In this document: piece after piece, positions 38,102 to 46,668 of the stretch
Position numbering within the stretch: the first letter of the stretch is position 1
How the letters are laid out: each line of letters starts with the position of its first letter
From: Primorskyibacter aestuariivivens
Lineage (GTDB): Bacteria; Pseudomonadota; Alphaproteobacteria; Rhodobacterales; Rhodobacteraceae
Length of the DNA: 64,000 bases
NCBI RefSeq assembly: GCF_028023675.1
Contig: NZ_JAQIOZ010000005.1
Coordinates: 276,538 to 340,537, forward strand
Direction: 5' to 3'
The notes under the pieces: generated by a model
What the model saw: the letters and a program-made list of their open reading frames with translations, nothing else
What the model was told of the DNA's origin: nothing
Database searches by the model: none
Position numbers and translations under genes: made by a program

Positions 38102-39030
38102 TACTTTGCCTCTCCCTTGCCCGCCACGCGGCCGAAATCCGGCGCGTCGGTATCCTGACCGGCCTCGATGATGCTCCGGCGGATTGCCCGTGTCCGGGTA
38201 AAATAATCAAAAAGCTCATCCCCGTCACCCGTCCGGATGGCACGTTGCAGGGCGAACAACTCCTCCGTGAACCGTCCCAGCATCTCCAGCGTCGCATCCT
38301 TGTTCGACAGGAACACATCGCGCCACATGGTCGGGTCTGACGCCGCGATGCGGGTGAAATCCCGGAATCCGGCAGCGGAAAACTTGATCACCTCCTGATC
38401 CGAGACGCGGCGCAGATCATCGGCGACCCCCACCATCGTATAGGCAATCAGGTGCGGGATATGGCTGACCACGGCGCAGACAAGGTCATGATGCTCCACA
38501 TCCATCCGTTCGGTATTGCTGCCAAGCGCCCGCCAATAGGCCTCGACCCGTTCAACGGCGGTCTCATCCGCTCCCTCCGGCGGCACGATCAGGCACCAGC
38601 GATTGTCGAAAAGCGAGGCAAAGCCCGAATCCGGTCCGGAATGCTCTGTCCCGGCCATCGGGTGACAGGGCACGAAATGCACGCCTTCCGGGATATACGG
38701 CCCGACACTGTCCAGCACAGCCGCCTTCACGGACCCCACATCAATCACCGTGGCCCCGGGTTTCAGGTACGGTGCAATGGCCTCGGACACCGCGCCCATC
38801 GCCCCCACCGGCACCGCCAGCACGATCAGGTCCGCGTCCCGAACCGCCTCCTCCGCACTATCGCAGACCGTGTCGCACAGACCGATACGGCGCGCGATGT
38901 CCCGCGTATTCTCGGACCGGGCATAACCCGTGACTTCACCGGCCAGCCCGCCACGCTTCATCGCCCAGAACATCGACGAAGCGATCAGCCCCAGCCCGAT
39001 CAGCGCAACCTTGTCATACATTTTGCTCAT
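38101..39030 (-). CDS. tyrA: prephenate/arogenate dehydrogenase
   Basis: This 309-residue NAD(P)-dependent enzyme of tyrosine synthesis oxidatively decarboxylates prephenate or arogenate. It has a Rossmann motif, LIGLGLIASSMFWAMKRG, and family segments DVGSVKAAVLDSVGP, VPCHPMAGTEHSGPDS and FSAAGFRDFTRIAASDPTMW. It overlaps hisC by ATGA at its start and the extensin-like gene at its end. hisC just upstream encodes an aminotransferase that in many bacteria can also act on aromatic amino-acid precursors, so the pair makes pathway sense. Which substrate it prefers cannot be read. Confidence 0.93.
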   Translation of the reverse strand: MSKMYDKVALIGLGLIASSMFWAMKRGGLAGEVTGYARSENTRDIARRIGLCDTVCDSAEEAVRDADLIVLAVPVGAMGAVSEAIAPYLKPGATVIDVGSVKAAVLDSVGPYIPEGVHFVPCHPMAGTEHSGPDSGFASLFDNRWCLIVPPEGADETAVERVEAYWRALGSNTERMDVEHHDLVCAVVSHIPHLIAYTMVGVADDLRRVSDQEVIKFSAAGFRDFTRIAASDPTMWRDVFLSNKDATLEMLGRFTEELFALQRAIRTGDGDELFDYFTRTRAIRRSIIEAGQDTDAPDFGRVAGKGEAK

Positions 39031-40112
39031 GCACCCGCCTCCCGCCAGCGGGTCAGCGCGTCAATCACCCGGCCCGTCTGATCCTCGTCGCCGACGGTGA
39101 TGCGTAGCCCTTCGGGAAAGCCATAGCCGCCCACGCGACGCACGATGATGCCATCACCCTGCAGCGCAGTATCCGCCGCTGCCGCCTCACCCCCATCGGC
39201 AAAGCGCGCCAGAACGAAATTGGTCTGGCTGTCATCACAGGCCAGCCCCAGCTGCCGCAAGGCCCCTGTCAGCCGCGCACGCTGATCGGCGTTCAGAGCC
39301 GCGCAGTCGCGTGCCCAGTCGGGGTCACGCACCGCCGCTTCCGCCGCCTGCATTTGCAGGTCTGACAGGTTGAAGGGCTGACGAATGCGGGTCATCACCT
39401 CGATCATCTCTTTCGGCCCATAGCCCCAGCCCACGCGCAGCCCGCCCAGCCCGTAGATCTTGGAAAAGGTCCGCGTCATCAGCACGTTGGGTCGTTCCGT
39501 GGCCAGCTCCGCGCCGCCATCATAGCCTGCGGCATATTCCGCATAGGCCGCGTCGATCACCAGGATCACCCGTTCGGGCAGCCCATCGGCCAGCCGCACA
39601 AGCTGGGCATCCGACAGCATCGTGCCGGTGGGATTGCCCGGATTGGTCAAAAGCACAATCCGTGTGCGCTCCGTGACAGCGTTCAGGATGGCATCCACAT
39701 CCACCACCCGCTCGGCCTCGGGCACGCGCACCGGCGTCGCCCCGGCCATATGGGTCAGCACCGGGTACATGGAAAACCCGTGTTCGGTGTGGATGATCTC
39801 GTCCCCCGGACCAGAAAAAGCCTGCGTCACGAATTGCAGCACCTCGTCCGAGCCAACCCCACAGATGATCCGCTCCGGGTCCAGCCCGTGCACCTCGCCA
39901 ATCGCCGCGCGCAGGGGGGCGTGATCGGTATTGGGATAGAGATGCACCCGGCCCACCGCCGCAACCATCGCTTCCTGCGCCGAGGGGGGGACCCCCAGAG
40001 GGTTTTCATTGGACGACAGTTTGAGCACGTCGTCACGGCCCGCGATCTTTGATTTGCCACCCTCGTAGAGGGCAATCTCCATGATCCCGGGCTGCGGGGT
40101 GAAAAGCGTCAT
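39027..40112 (-). CDS. hisC: histidinol-phosphate aminotransferase
   Basis: This 361-residue PLP-dependent aminotransferase catalyses the imidazole-acetol-phosphate to histidinol-phosphate step. The PLP lysine is in TRTFSKIYGLGGLRVGW. LSSNENPLGVPPSA, LLTNPGNPTGTM and VIDAAYAEY are family motifs. The AAGGAG site is well placed before ATG 40112. It is the first gene of the hisC-tyrA-extensin operon, which also suggests a role with aromatic substrates. An inverted repeat lies just upstream. Confidence 0.94.
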   Translation of the reverse strand: MTLFTPQPGIMEIALYEGGKSKIAGRDDVLKLSSNENPLGVPPSAQEAMVAAVGRVHLYPNTDHAPLRAAIGEVHGLDPERIICGVGSDEVLQFVTQAFSGPGDEIIHTEHGFSMYPVLTHMAGATPVRVPEAERVVDVDAILNAVTERTRIVLLTNPGNPTGTMLSDAQLVRLADGLPERVILVIDAAYAEYAAGYDGGAELATERPNVLMTRTFSKIYGLGGLRVGWGYGPKEMIEVMTRIRQPFNLSDLQMQAAEAAVRDPDWARDCAALNADQRARLTGALRQLGLACDDSQTNFVLARFADGGEAAAADTALQGDGIIVRRVGGYGFPEGLRITVGDEDQTGRVIDALTRWREAGA

Positions 40113-40162
40113 ATCGGGCTCCTTTGAAGGAGTGTCTTAGTGCGGAGAGCGGAGCAAGGAAA

Positions 40163-40219
40163 GGTGCGCGATGAACGCACACCCTACGCAGACCGGTAGG
40201 GTGCGTATTCATGCGCACC
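40163..40219. repeat. large inverted repeat between homospermidine synthase and hisC
   Basis: GGTGCGCGATGAACGCACAC then CCTAC on the left pairs imperfectly with GTAGGGTGCGTATTCATGCG plus CACC on the right, with an 8-base loop. It lies after the homospermidine synthase stop (minus strand) and before hisC, so it is a candidate terminator. The CCCTACGC core is shared with the element at 22754-22778. Confidence 0.7.
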
Positions 40220-40235
40220 GTTCGTCACATGGCCT

Positions 40236-41651
40236 TTACGTGGCCAGTACGTTGCGGAACAACCAGGGGTCGCTCTCGTCAATATCCTCGGGGAAATGCT
40301 CCCACCGGTCCTGCAGCGGGGTCCAGTCGGTGTAATGCGCCTCGACCGGCCCCAGATAGGGCCGCTGCACCTCAAGGCACCGCGCGTGATCCATTTCGTC
40401 GGTCTCGACGATCCCGGCCTCTGGGTTTTCCAAGGCCCAGACCATGCCCGCCAGCACGGCGCTTGTCACCTGAAGTCCCGTGGCGTTCTGATAGGGCGCG
40501 AGATCGCGGGTTTCTTCGTTCGACAGGCGCGAGCCGAACCACAGCGCGTTTTTCTCATGCCCAAAAAGCAAGACACCCAGTTCGTCGATCCCTTCGACGA
40601 TCTCGTCCTCGGTCAGGATATGGTGTTTCTGTTGTTGCTTGCCCGAGCCGAACATCTCGTGCAGTGACAGCACCGCATCATCGCTGGGGTGATAGGCATA
40701 ATGACAGGTCGGACGATATTCCGGGTCATGCCCCTCGCCCACGGTGTAGTAATCGCTGATCGATACCGCCTCGTTATGGGTCACAAGGAACCCGAATTGC
40801 GGGCCGGGCGTCGGGCACCATGTATGCACCCGGGTGATCGCACCGGGCCGCTCCAGCCAGATCGCCGCCTTGCAGCCGGTCTCCTGCCGGTGACCGTTTT
40901 CGGGAAACCATGTCTCATGGGTGCCCCAGCCCAGTTCGGCGGGTTGGAACCCCTCGGAAATGAACCCCTCGACCGACCATGTATTCACGAACACACCACG
41001 CGGGCGGGGGGTGCGCCGCGCCTGCGTGTCACGCTCGGCGATATGCACGCCTTTCACGCCCAGCGACTGCATCAGTTTCGCCCAGCCCAGCCGGTCCGTC
41101 GGCGGCGTCGCATCGCGATCGGTATCCCTGGCCAATGTCAGCAGCGCCTCCTTGACGAACCAGCTCACCATACCGGGATTGGCGCCGCAGCAGCTCACCG
41201 CCGTGGTGCCGCCGGGATTGGCGGCTTTCTCGTCGCGCACAGCCTGCCGCAGCGCATAATTGGTGCGCGCGGCGTTGTCTTCGGTGCCGAAATAATACCC
41301 GGCCCAGGGCTCGACCACCGTGTCGATATACAAAACGCCCAGTTCGCGGCAGAGCTTCATGATGTCCAGCGACGAGGTATCGACGCTCAGGTTCACGCAG
41401 AACCCCTTGCCGTCGGGGAACAGCCCGCCCAGCACCTCGCGATAATTCTCAGGCGTCAACGCGGTGTCGATGAAGTTCAGCTTGTGCTGGCGCAGGAAAT
41501 TATGATGGCCCGCATCCGGCTCGATCACCAGAAACTGATCCGCGTCATATTCGAAATGCCGTTCGATCAGCGGCCATGTGCCTTTGCCGATCGAGCCAAA
41601 GCCGATCATCACGATGGGGCCGTCGATACGGCCATATACCGGTGCAGTCAT
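40236..41651 (-). CDS. hss: homospermidine synthase
   Basis: This 471-residue NAD-dependent enzyme makes sym-homospermidine from putrescine (and spermidine), the typical polyamine route in many alphaproteobacteria. It has an N-terminal Rossmann motif, MIGFGSIGKGTWPLIERHF. Other family segments are INLSVDTSSLD-like VNLSVDTSSLDIMK, YIDTVVEPWAGYY, CCGANPGMVSWFVKEAL, WGTHETWFP and HYAYHPSDDAVLSL. Start ATG 41651 has an AAGGAGG site. Length and motifs match the family well. Confidence 0.95.
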   Translation of the reverse strand: MTAPVYGRIDGPIVMIGFGSIGKGTWPLIERHFEYDADQFLVIEPDAGHHNFLRQHKLNFIDTALTPENYREVLGGLFPDGKGFCVNLSVDTSSLDIMKLCRELGVLYIDTVVEPWAGYYFGTEDNAARTNYALRQAVRDEKAANPGGTTAVSCCGANPGMVSWFVKEALLTLARDTDRDATPPTDRLGWAKLMQSLGVKGVHIAERDTQARRTPRPRGVFVNTWSVEGFISEGFQPAELGWGTHETWFPENGHRQETGCKAAIWLERPGAITRVHTWCPTPGPQFGFLVTHNEAVSISDYYTVGEGHDPEYRPTCHYAYHPSDDAVLSLHEMFGSGKQQQKHHILTEDEIVEGIDELGVLLFGHEKNALWFGSRLSNEETRDLAPYQNATGLQVTSAVLAGMVWALENPEAGIVETDEMDHARCLEVQRPYLGPVEAHYTDWTPLQDRWEHFPEDIDESDPWLFRNVLAT

Positions 41652-41679
41652 GCGTCAAACCTCCTTTGCGGAGGCGGTG

Positions 41680-42219
41680 TCACTTCGCCTTCCGCGCCTT
41701 TGCCGAAAGCCAGTCCATAAGCGCCATGAAGACACCGGACAAGACAAAAACCATATGGATCACAACCAACCACATCAACTCGCGATCGCCAAACACCTTG
41801 TCGGCATTGGCCTGCCCGATCTCCATGAAGCGTTTGAGCAGATGGATACCGGAAATGGCGATGATCGACGCGATCAGCTTCATCTTGAGCCCGCCGAAAT
41901 CCACCGTGCCCATCCAGGCCGCGCGATCCTCGGTCTCGCCGATATTCAGCTTGGAGACGAAATTCTCGTAACCCGAAAACAGCACGATCACCAAAAGGTT
42001 CGCCGCCAGCGTCAGGTCGATCAGCGTCAGCACCGCCAGGATCGACTTGTCCGCGCTCATCACCAGCACCTGCGGCAGGTAATAGAACAGCTCACGCACA
42101 AAAACGACAACCAGCATGGCCAGTGACAGCGACAGGCCCAGATACATCGGCGCCATCATCCAGCGCGATGCAAACAGGGTCTTCTCAAAACGGGTCTGGA
42201 GCGAATTATCCTGTGACAT
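41680..42219 (-). CDS. YqhA/UPF0114-family membrane protein
   Basis: This 179-residue inner-membrane protein has four predicted helices, e.g. MYLGLSLSLAMLVVVFVREL and LTLIDLTLAANLLVIVLFSG, and the conserved stretch GYENFVSKL. The end is LVVIHMVFVLSGVFMALMDW. The UPF0114 family has no established function. The start MSQDNSLQTRFEKTLFASRW (42219) is preferred over an upstream start with 20 unlikely residues. It lies 28 bases before the homospermidine synthase gene, so the two may be co-transcribed. Confidence 0.85.
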   Translation of the reverse strand: MSQDNSLQTRFEKTLFASRWMMAPMYLGLSLSLAMLVVVFVRELFYYLPQVLVMSADKSILAVLTLIDLTLAANLLVIVLFSGYENFVSKLNIGETEDRAAWMGTVDFGGLKMKLIASIIAISGIHLLKRFMEIGQANADKVFGDRELMWLVVIHMVFVLSGVFMALMDWLSAKARKAK

Positions 42220-42285
42220 GGCGCTGCTCTTGCCGCCTGATGCGCGCCCCGTCAACGGGCAACGTTGCGCCTGCGACAAAAGAAA

Positions 42286-42316
42286 ACCCGGCCACCGCAG
42301 GATGCGGCGACCGGGT
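42286..42316 (-). terminator. rho-independent terminator of rpsD
   Basis: On the minus strand ACCCGGTCGCCGCATCCTGC continues to GGTGGCCGGGT, forming a long G/C stem, followed by TTTCTTTTG. It lies 23 bases after the rpsD stop codon. Confidence 0.88.
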
Positions 42317-42339
42317 CCAATTCTGCGACGCTGGAACGC

Positions 42340-42960
42340 TTAGTTCTGTGCGTAATATTCGATGACGAGGTTCGGTTCCATGATCACCGGGTAGGGCACA
42401 TCGCTCAGGCCCGGGGTGCGCACGAAGGTCGCGGTCATCTTGGAGTGATCGGCATCGATGTAATCAGGCACATCACGCTCGGCCAGCTGGGTGGCCTCGA
42501 GCAGCACAGCGATCTGCTTGGAACGGTCACGCACTTCGATCACGTCACCCTCTTTCACGCGGTAGGAAGGGATGTTGACCTTTTGGCCGTTCACGGTGAC
42601 GTGGCCGTGGTTCACGAACTGACGTGCGGCAAACATGGTCGCCACGAATTTCGCGCGGTACACAACCGCGTCCAGACGGCGCTCCAGCAGACCGATGAGG
42701 TTTTCACCGGTGTCGCCTTTGACACGTTCAGCTTCTTTATAGATGCGGCGGAATTGCTTTTCGGTCAGGTCGCCGTAGTAGCCCTTGAGCTTCTGCTTGG
42801 CGCGCAGCTGCAGACCAAAGTCAGACAGCTTGCCCTTGCGGCGCTGGCCATGCTGGCCGGGGCCGTATTCACGACGGTTGACCGGGGATTTCGGACGGCC
42901 CCAGATGTTTTCGCCCATGCGGCGGTCGATTTTGTACTTGGCAGACGTGCGTTTGGTCAC
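42340..42960 (-). CDS. rpsD: 30S ribosomal protein S4
   Basis: This 206-residue primary 16S rRNA-binding protein nucleates 30S assembly. It begins [20 protein letters not shown] and contains the S4 RNA-binding domain with [20 protein letters not shown] and [20 protein letters not shown]. The start is GTG (42960) with an AAAGGAGAT site. Many bacteria autoregulate S4 by binding its own mRNA leader; here a leader of about 190 bases with a stem-loop is present. It stands alone, not in the alpha operon, as is common in alphaproteobacteria. Confidence 0.97.
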   Translation of the reverse strand: MTKRTSAKYKIDRRMGENIWGRPKSPVNRREYGPGQHGQRRKGKLSDFGLQLRAKQKLKGYYGDLTEKQFRRIYKEAERVKGDTGENLIGLLERRLDAVVYRAKFVATMFAARQFVNHGHVTVNGQKVNIPSYRVKEGDVIEVRDRSKQIAVLLEATQLAERDVPDYIDADHSKMTATFVRTPGLSDVPYPVIMEPNLVIEYYAQN

Positions 42961-42982
42961 GGCTGATCTCCTTTATAGTGGC

Positions 42983-43028
42983 ATTTCAGCTTGATCCGAA
43001 AACCGGTTCCCACTCTTCGGGCTGAAAT
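42983..43028 (-). promoter_or_regulatory. structured leader upstream of rpsD
   Basis: ATTTCAGC (42983-42990) pairs with GCTGAAAT (43021-43028). An inner CCGAA/TTCGG stem and the self-complementary AACCGGTT lie within. It ends about 9 bases from the AAAGGAG ribosome site of rpsD and lies inside the predicted mRNA leader. It could be an S4 autoregulatory site, or a dispersed intergenic repeat (the GTGGGAACCGGTTTTCGGAT core resembles repeats in other alphaproteobacteria). Function is inference. Confidence 0.6.
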
Positions 43029-43157
43029 CGCGTCTCAGCTCAATCCGCGGGGCAGTCAGGCGGTCAACCTCGTGCCGTTGGTAAAGGGCGTTGTCCTCTA
43101 AGCCGGGGCTTCGACAGGCATCTCCTTGCGGGGGCCACCAACACCAATGAAGCCGCG

Positions 43158-43185
43158 CGTATACACCAGCCCGGCCCAGAGTCAA
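43158..43185 (-). promoter_or_regulatory. rpsD promoter
   Basis: TTGACT (-35, 43185-43180), 16 bases, TATACG (-10, 43163-43158) on the minus strand. This sets a leader of about 190 bases for rpsD. The rest of the 42961-43317 interval holds no gene; it also must hold the promoter of the divergent EAL gene, which I could not place. Confidence 0.65.
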
Positions 43186-43317
43186 CAACCCTCTGCGATA
43201 TTCGCGAACGCCCCCCGCCCTCACCATGTCTGATCAATTTGACATTTATACCGGCGCTCACCGTCCGGGCGTTAAACGCACCTTAAACCTTGTGTCCGAT
43301 CTTGGGCAGGTTCGGTA

Positions 43318-44157
43318 ATGGAGGGCCAGGTGTCAAAAGGCAACAAGGGGCGCGAAAGGGGGCAAAAAAACGCATTGGCGCAGGCGCTGATGCTGCGCGA
43401 CCAATCCACTCTGGACATGGTCAATGCCGCGGTCCGGCACAAACAGGTGATGCTGGCCTTTCAACCCGTGGTGCAGTCCCGCCGCCCCGACCGCATGGCG
43501 TTTTACGAGGGGCTGATCCGCGTGCTGGACGAAACCGGCCGGATCATTCCTGCGCGCGATTTCATCAATGTCATCGAAGATACCGAAACCGGCCGCCTGA
43601 TCGACTGCCTCGCGCTGGAAAAGGGGCTGCGCACCCTGGCCGAGGTGCCGACGCTGCGACTGTCGATCAACATGTCGGCGCGCTCTATCGGCTATCGCAA
43701 ATGGATGCGGGTGCTGGAACACGGGCTGAAACGCGACGCCACGGTGGCCGAACGCCTGATTCTGGAGGTGACCGAGAGCTCGGCCATGATGATGCCCGAG
43801 ATCGTGGTCGACTTCATGTCCGACCTGCAGCAACGCGGCATATCCTTTGCACTGGATGATTTCGGGGCCGGGCAAACCGCCCTGCGCTATTTCAAGAGCT
43901 TTCAGTTCGACATTCTCAAGATCGACGGTCAGTTCATTCACAAGATCCACGCCGACCCGGACAATCAGGTTCTGACCCAGGCGATGCTGGCCATCGCCCA
44001 GCAATTCGACATGTTCACCGTCGCCGAATTCGTCGAAAACGCCGAGGATGCGCAATGGCTCACCGCCGCCGGGGTGGACTGCTTGCAGGGTTATTTCTTT
44101 GGCGCACCCACCGTGTCGCCGCCCTGGATCGAAGAGGATGCGCGCAGAACCGCCTGA
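43318..44157 (+). CDS. EAL-domain cyclic-di-GMP phosphodiesterase
   Basis: This 279-residue stand-alone EAL domain protein has no GGDEF, sensor or membrane part. Catalytic and metal positions appear kept: E64 in YEGLIR (EAL variant EGL), N118 in INMS, E150 in LEVTES, D180-D181 in DDFGAG, K201 in LKIDG, E237/E240 in AEFVEN and Q257 in LQGYFFG. It should hydrolyse c-di-GMP to pGpG and so favour motility over attachment. ATG 43318 and GTG 43330 are both possible; GGAGG sits 5 bases before the GTG. It is a single gene, divergent from rpsD. Confidence 0.9.
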   Translation: MEGQVSKGNKGRERGQKNALAQALMLRDQSTLDMVNAAVRHKQVMLAFQPVVQSRRPDRMAFYEGLIRVLDETGRIIPARDFINVIEDTETGRLIDCLALEKGLRTLAEVPTLRLSINMSARSIGYRKWMRVLEHGLKRDATVAERLILEVTESSAMMMPEIVVDFMSDLQQRGISFALDDFGAGQTALRYFKSFQFDILKIDGQFIHKIHADPDNQVLTQAMLAIAQQFDMFTVAEFVENAEDAQWLTAAGVDCLQGYFFGAPTVSPPWIEEDARRTA

Positions 44158-44346
44158 CCCGGAACACGCGCCCGGTCAACCGACCCCGATCAGCGTGGGG
44201 TTGCGAGTTTTTGCGTGAGACACCCTGTCCGTTGCTGCAGTTGCGAAGTTACGTTATGTCAGGCCCCAGCGGCGGGGGGATATCGCGACCGGAGCGATCC
44301 GTAATCGAAGATGATTCCCGCGCCTTAACTGGTGAAGGGAAATACC

Positions 44347-45522
44347 ATGACCAATGTCGTAATCGCCTCGGCCGCGCGGACCCCTGTCGGGTCGTTCCTC
44401 GGCTCGTTTGCCAACACGCCTGCCCACGATCTGGGCGCCACCGTTCTCGAAGCGCTCGTGGAACGTGCGGGCGTAGACAAATCGGAAGTGTCTGAGACCA
44501 TCCTCGGCCAGGTTCTGACTGCCGGCCAGGGCCAAAACCCGGCCCGTCAGGCCCATATCAATGCCGGTCTGCCGCAGGAATCCTCGGCCTGGGGTCTGAA
44601 CCAGGTCTGTGGCTCCGGCCTGCGCGCCGTGGCACTGGCCGCCCAGCACATCCAGCTTGGCGATGCCGACATCGTCTGCGCCGGTGGTCAGGAAAGCATG
44701 TCGCTGTCGCCCCATGTCGCGCATCTGCGCGCCGGTCAGAAAATGGGCGATATGAACTACATCGACTCGATGATCAAGGACGGCCTCTGGGACGCGTTCA
44801 ACGGCTACCACATGGGTCAGACCGCTGAAAACGTCGCCGAGCAATGGCAGATCAGCCGCGAAATGCAGGACGAATTTGCCGTGGCCTCGCAGAACAAGGC
44901 CGAAGCCGCCCAGAAGGCTGGTAAGTTCGCAGACGAGATCGTCTCCTTCACCGTCAAGACCCGCAAGGGCGACATCGTGGTGGATCAGGACGAATATATC
45001 CGTCACGGTGCGACCATCGAAGCCATGCAGAAACTGCGCCCCGCCTTCACCAAGGACGGCTCGGTCACTGCGGCCAACGCCTCTGGCCTGAATGACGGTG
45101 CTGCCGGTGCCCTGCTGATGAGCGCCGAGAACGCTGAAAAGCGCGGCATCACCCCGCTGGCCCGCATCGCGTCCTACGCCACTGCCGGTCTTGACCCCAA
45201 GGTGATGGGCGTCGGCCCGATCTATGCCTCGCGCAAGGCGCTGGAAAAGGCAGGCTGGAAAGCCGAAGACCTGGACCTGGTCGAGGCCAACGAAGCCTTC
45301 GCCGCTCAGGCCTGTGCCGTGAACAAGGACATGGGCTGGGATCCGGCCATCGTGAACGTGAACGGCGGCGCCATCGCTATCGGTCACCCGATCGGTGCCT
45401 CCGGTGCCCGCGTGCTCAACACGCTGCTGTTCGAAATGCAGCGCCGTGACGCGAAAAAAGGCCTCGCCACGCTCTGCATCGGCGGCGGCATGGGTGTTGC
45501 GCTCTGCGTCGAACGCCCCTGA
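44347..45522 (+). CDS. phaA: acetyl-CoA C-acetyltransferase (beta-ketothiolase)
   Basis: This 391-residue thiolase condenses two acetyl-CoA to acetoacetyl-CoA, the first step of polyhydroxybutyrate synthesis. The nucleophile Cys is in [18 protein letters not shown], the second site is in [17 protein letters not shown], and the final Cys is in [16 protein letters not shown]. The ATG at 44347 follows GAAGGGAA. It is followed 72 bases later by phaB, the usual order of phaA-phaB operons in this group. No phaC synthase is in the window. Confidence 0.95.
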   Translation: MTNVVIASAARTPVGSFLGSFANTPAHDLGATVLEALVERAGVDKSEVSETILGQVLTAGQGQNPARQAHINAGLPQESSAWGLNQVCGSGLRAVALAAQHIQLGDADIVCAGGQESMSLSPHVAHLRAGQKMGDMNYIDSMIKDGLWDAFNGYHMGQTAENVAEQWQISREMQDEFAVASQNKAEAAQKAGKFADEIVSFTVKTRKGDIVVDQDEYIRHGATIEAMQKLRPAFTKDGSVTAANASGLNDGAAGALLMSAENAEKRGITPLARIASYATAGLDPKVMGVGPIYASRKALEKAGWKAEDLDLVEANEAFAAQACAVNKDMGWDPAIVNVNGGAIAIGHPIGASGARVLNTLLFEMQRRDAKKGLATLCIGGGMGVALCVERP

Positions 45523-45594
45523 TCCATCCTGATTTGCGGCGGGCCACCCCCGGCCTGCCGCTCCCCCTCACCAGACATAAACAAGGAGACAAAC

Positions 45595-46317
45595 ATGTCC
45601 CGTATCGCACTCGTAACCGGTGGTAGCCGTGGCATCGGCGCCGCCATTTCCAAAGCCCTGCAGGAACAAGGCTGCACCGTTGTCGCCACTTACGCTGGCA
45701 ATGACGAAGCCGCTGCCAAGTTCACCGAGGAAACCGGCATCAAGACCTACAAATGGAATGTCGGCGACTATGCCGAATCCAAAGCCGGCATCGAAAAAGT
45801 CGAAGCCGAAGTGGGCCCGATCGACATCGTGGTCGCCAACGCCGGCATCACCCGCGACGCGCCGTTCCACAAAATGACCCCGGAACAGTGGCAGCAAGTG
45901 ATCGACACCAACCTGACCGGCGTGTTCAACACCGTGCACCCCATCTGGCCCGGCATGCGCGAGCGCAAGTTCGGCCGCGTGATCGTGATCTCGTCCGTGA
46001 ACGGCCAGAAAGGCCAGTTCGCCCAGGTCAACTACGCCGCCACCAAAGCCGGTGACATCGGCATCGTCCGTTCGCTGGCCCAGGAAGGCGCGCGCGCAGG
46101 CATCACCGCCAACGCCGTCTGCCCTGGCTATATTGCCACCGAAATGGTGATGGCGGTTCCGGAAAAAGTCCGCGAATCGATCATCGCGGGCATCCCCGCC
46201 GGTCGTCTGGGCGAACCCGAAGAAATCGCACGCTGCGTGGCCTTCCTGGCCTCCGACGATGCGGGCTTCATCAACGGTTCGACCATCTCGGCCAACGGCG
46301 CACAGTTCTTCGGCTAA
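45595..46317 (+). CDS. phaB: acetoacetyl-CoA reductase
   Basis: This 240-residue short-chain dehydrogenase reduces acetoacetyl-CoA to (R)-3-hydroxybutyryl-CoA with NADPH. It has a cofactor motif, [12 protein letters not shown], the NAG motif in [10 protein letters not shown] and a catalytic Ser-Tyr-Lys in [22 protein letters not shown]. The [18 protein letters not shown] segment is typical of PhaB. AAGGAG precedes ATG 45595. A strong terminator follows the stop codon. With phaA it supplies monomer for polyhydroxybutyrate storage. Confidence 0.96.
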   Translation: MSRIALVTGGSRGIGAAISKALQEQGCTVVATYAGNDEAAAKFTEETGIKTYKWNVGDYAESKAGIEKVEAEVGPIDIVVANAGITRDAPFHKMTPEQWQQVIDTNLTGVFNTVHPIWPGMRERKFGRVIVISSVNGQKGQFAQVNYAATKAGDIGIVRSLAQEGARAGITANAVCPGYIATEMVMAVPEKVRESIIAGIPAGRLGEPEEIARCVAFLASDDAGFINGSTISANGAQFFG

Positions 46318-46352
46318 GCGCCGAACGCACGCCGTCCGGTGTGTCACGTAAA

Positions 46353-46381
46353 AAGGGCTGGCCCAACCCGGGCCAGCCCTT
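46353..46381 (+). terminator. terminator after phaB
   Basis: AAGGGCTGGCCC (46353-46364) and GGGCCAGCCCTT (46370-46381) form a 12-bp perfect stem with a 5-base loop. It lies 35 bases after the phaB stop and also faces the small minus-strand gene, so it may work in both directions. Confidence 0.88.
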
Positions 46382-46428
46382 CGTGATTCCGCAAGGTTGC
46401 CCCGCGCGTGGGCGCCCCTCGGAAAATC

Positions 46429-46557
46429 TCAGCTCTGTTTGTTGGAATGGCGGCGGCCAAAGATCATGGCCAGCCCTTCGTGAAACACGCGCGAACGCTC
46501 CTTATGCGCGGCGCGAATGGCATCCCGGGTGCGGATCTGTGTGCTAGTCTGGTACAT
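46429..46557 (-). CDS. small basic protein (42 residues), function unknown
   Basis: This minus-strand frame, too short for usual gene calls, has a near-ideal AAGGAGG ribosome site 5 bases before its ATG (46557). The product begins MYQTSTQIRTRDAIRAAHKE, continues RSRVFHEGLAMIFG and ends RRHSNKQS. It is basic and helical, reminiscent of DUF1127-type small proteins of alphaproteobacteria, but the match is loose. It is divergent from the LysR gene and converges on phaB across the terminator. Confidence 0.65.
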   Translation of the reverse strand: MYQTSTQIRTRDAIRAAHKERSRVFHEGLAMIFGRRHSNKQS

Positions 46558-46668
46558 ATCGGGCCTCCTTAACCTCAGTAATTCTCAACTGATCCCAATA
46601 TGCGCCCTTGCAGAACGTACGACAAACGAGACTTGTCAGGACTTCAGATAAGATTTACTTAACTGACC

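Noticed and set aside
43120..43150. Leader peptide MPVEAPA in the rpsD leader
   Set aside because: Its AAGGAG lies directly against the ATG with no spacing, and there is no evident reason for a leader peptide before S4.
42961..43317. A tRNA gene upstream of rpsD
   Set aside because: Some stem-forming stretches are present, but no cloverleaf with a T-loop GTTCRA and acceptor stem could be drawn.
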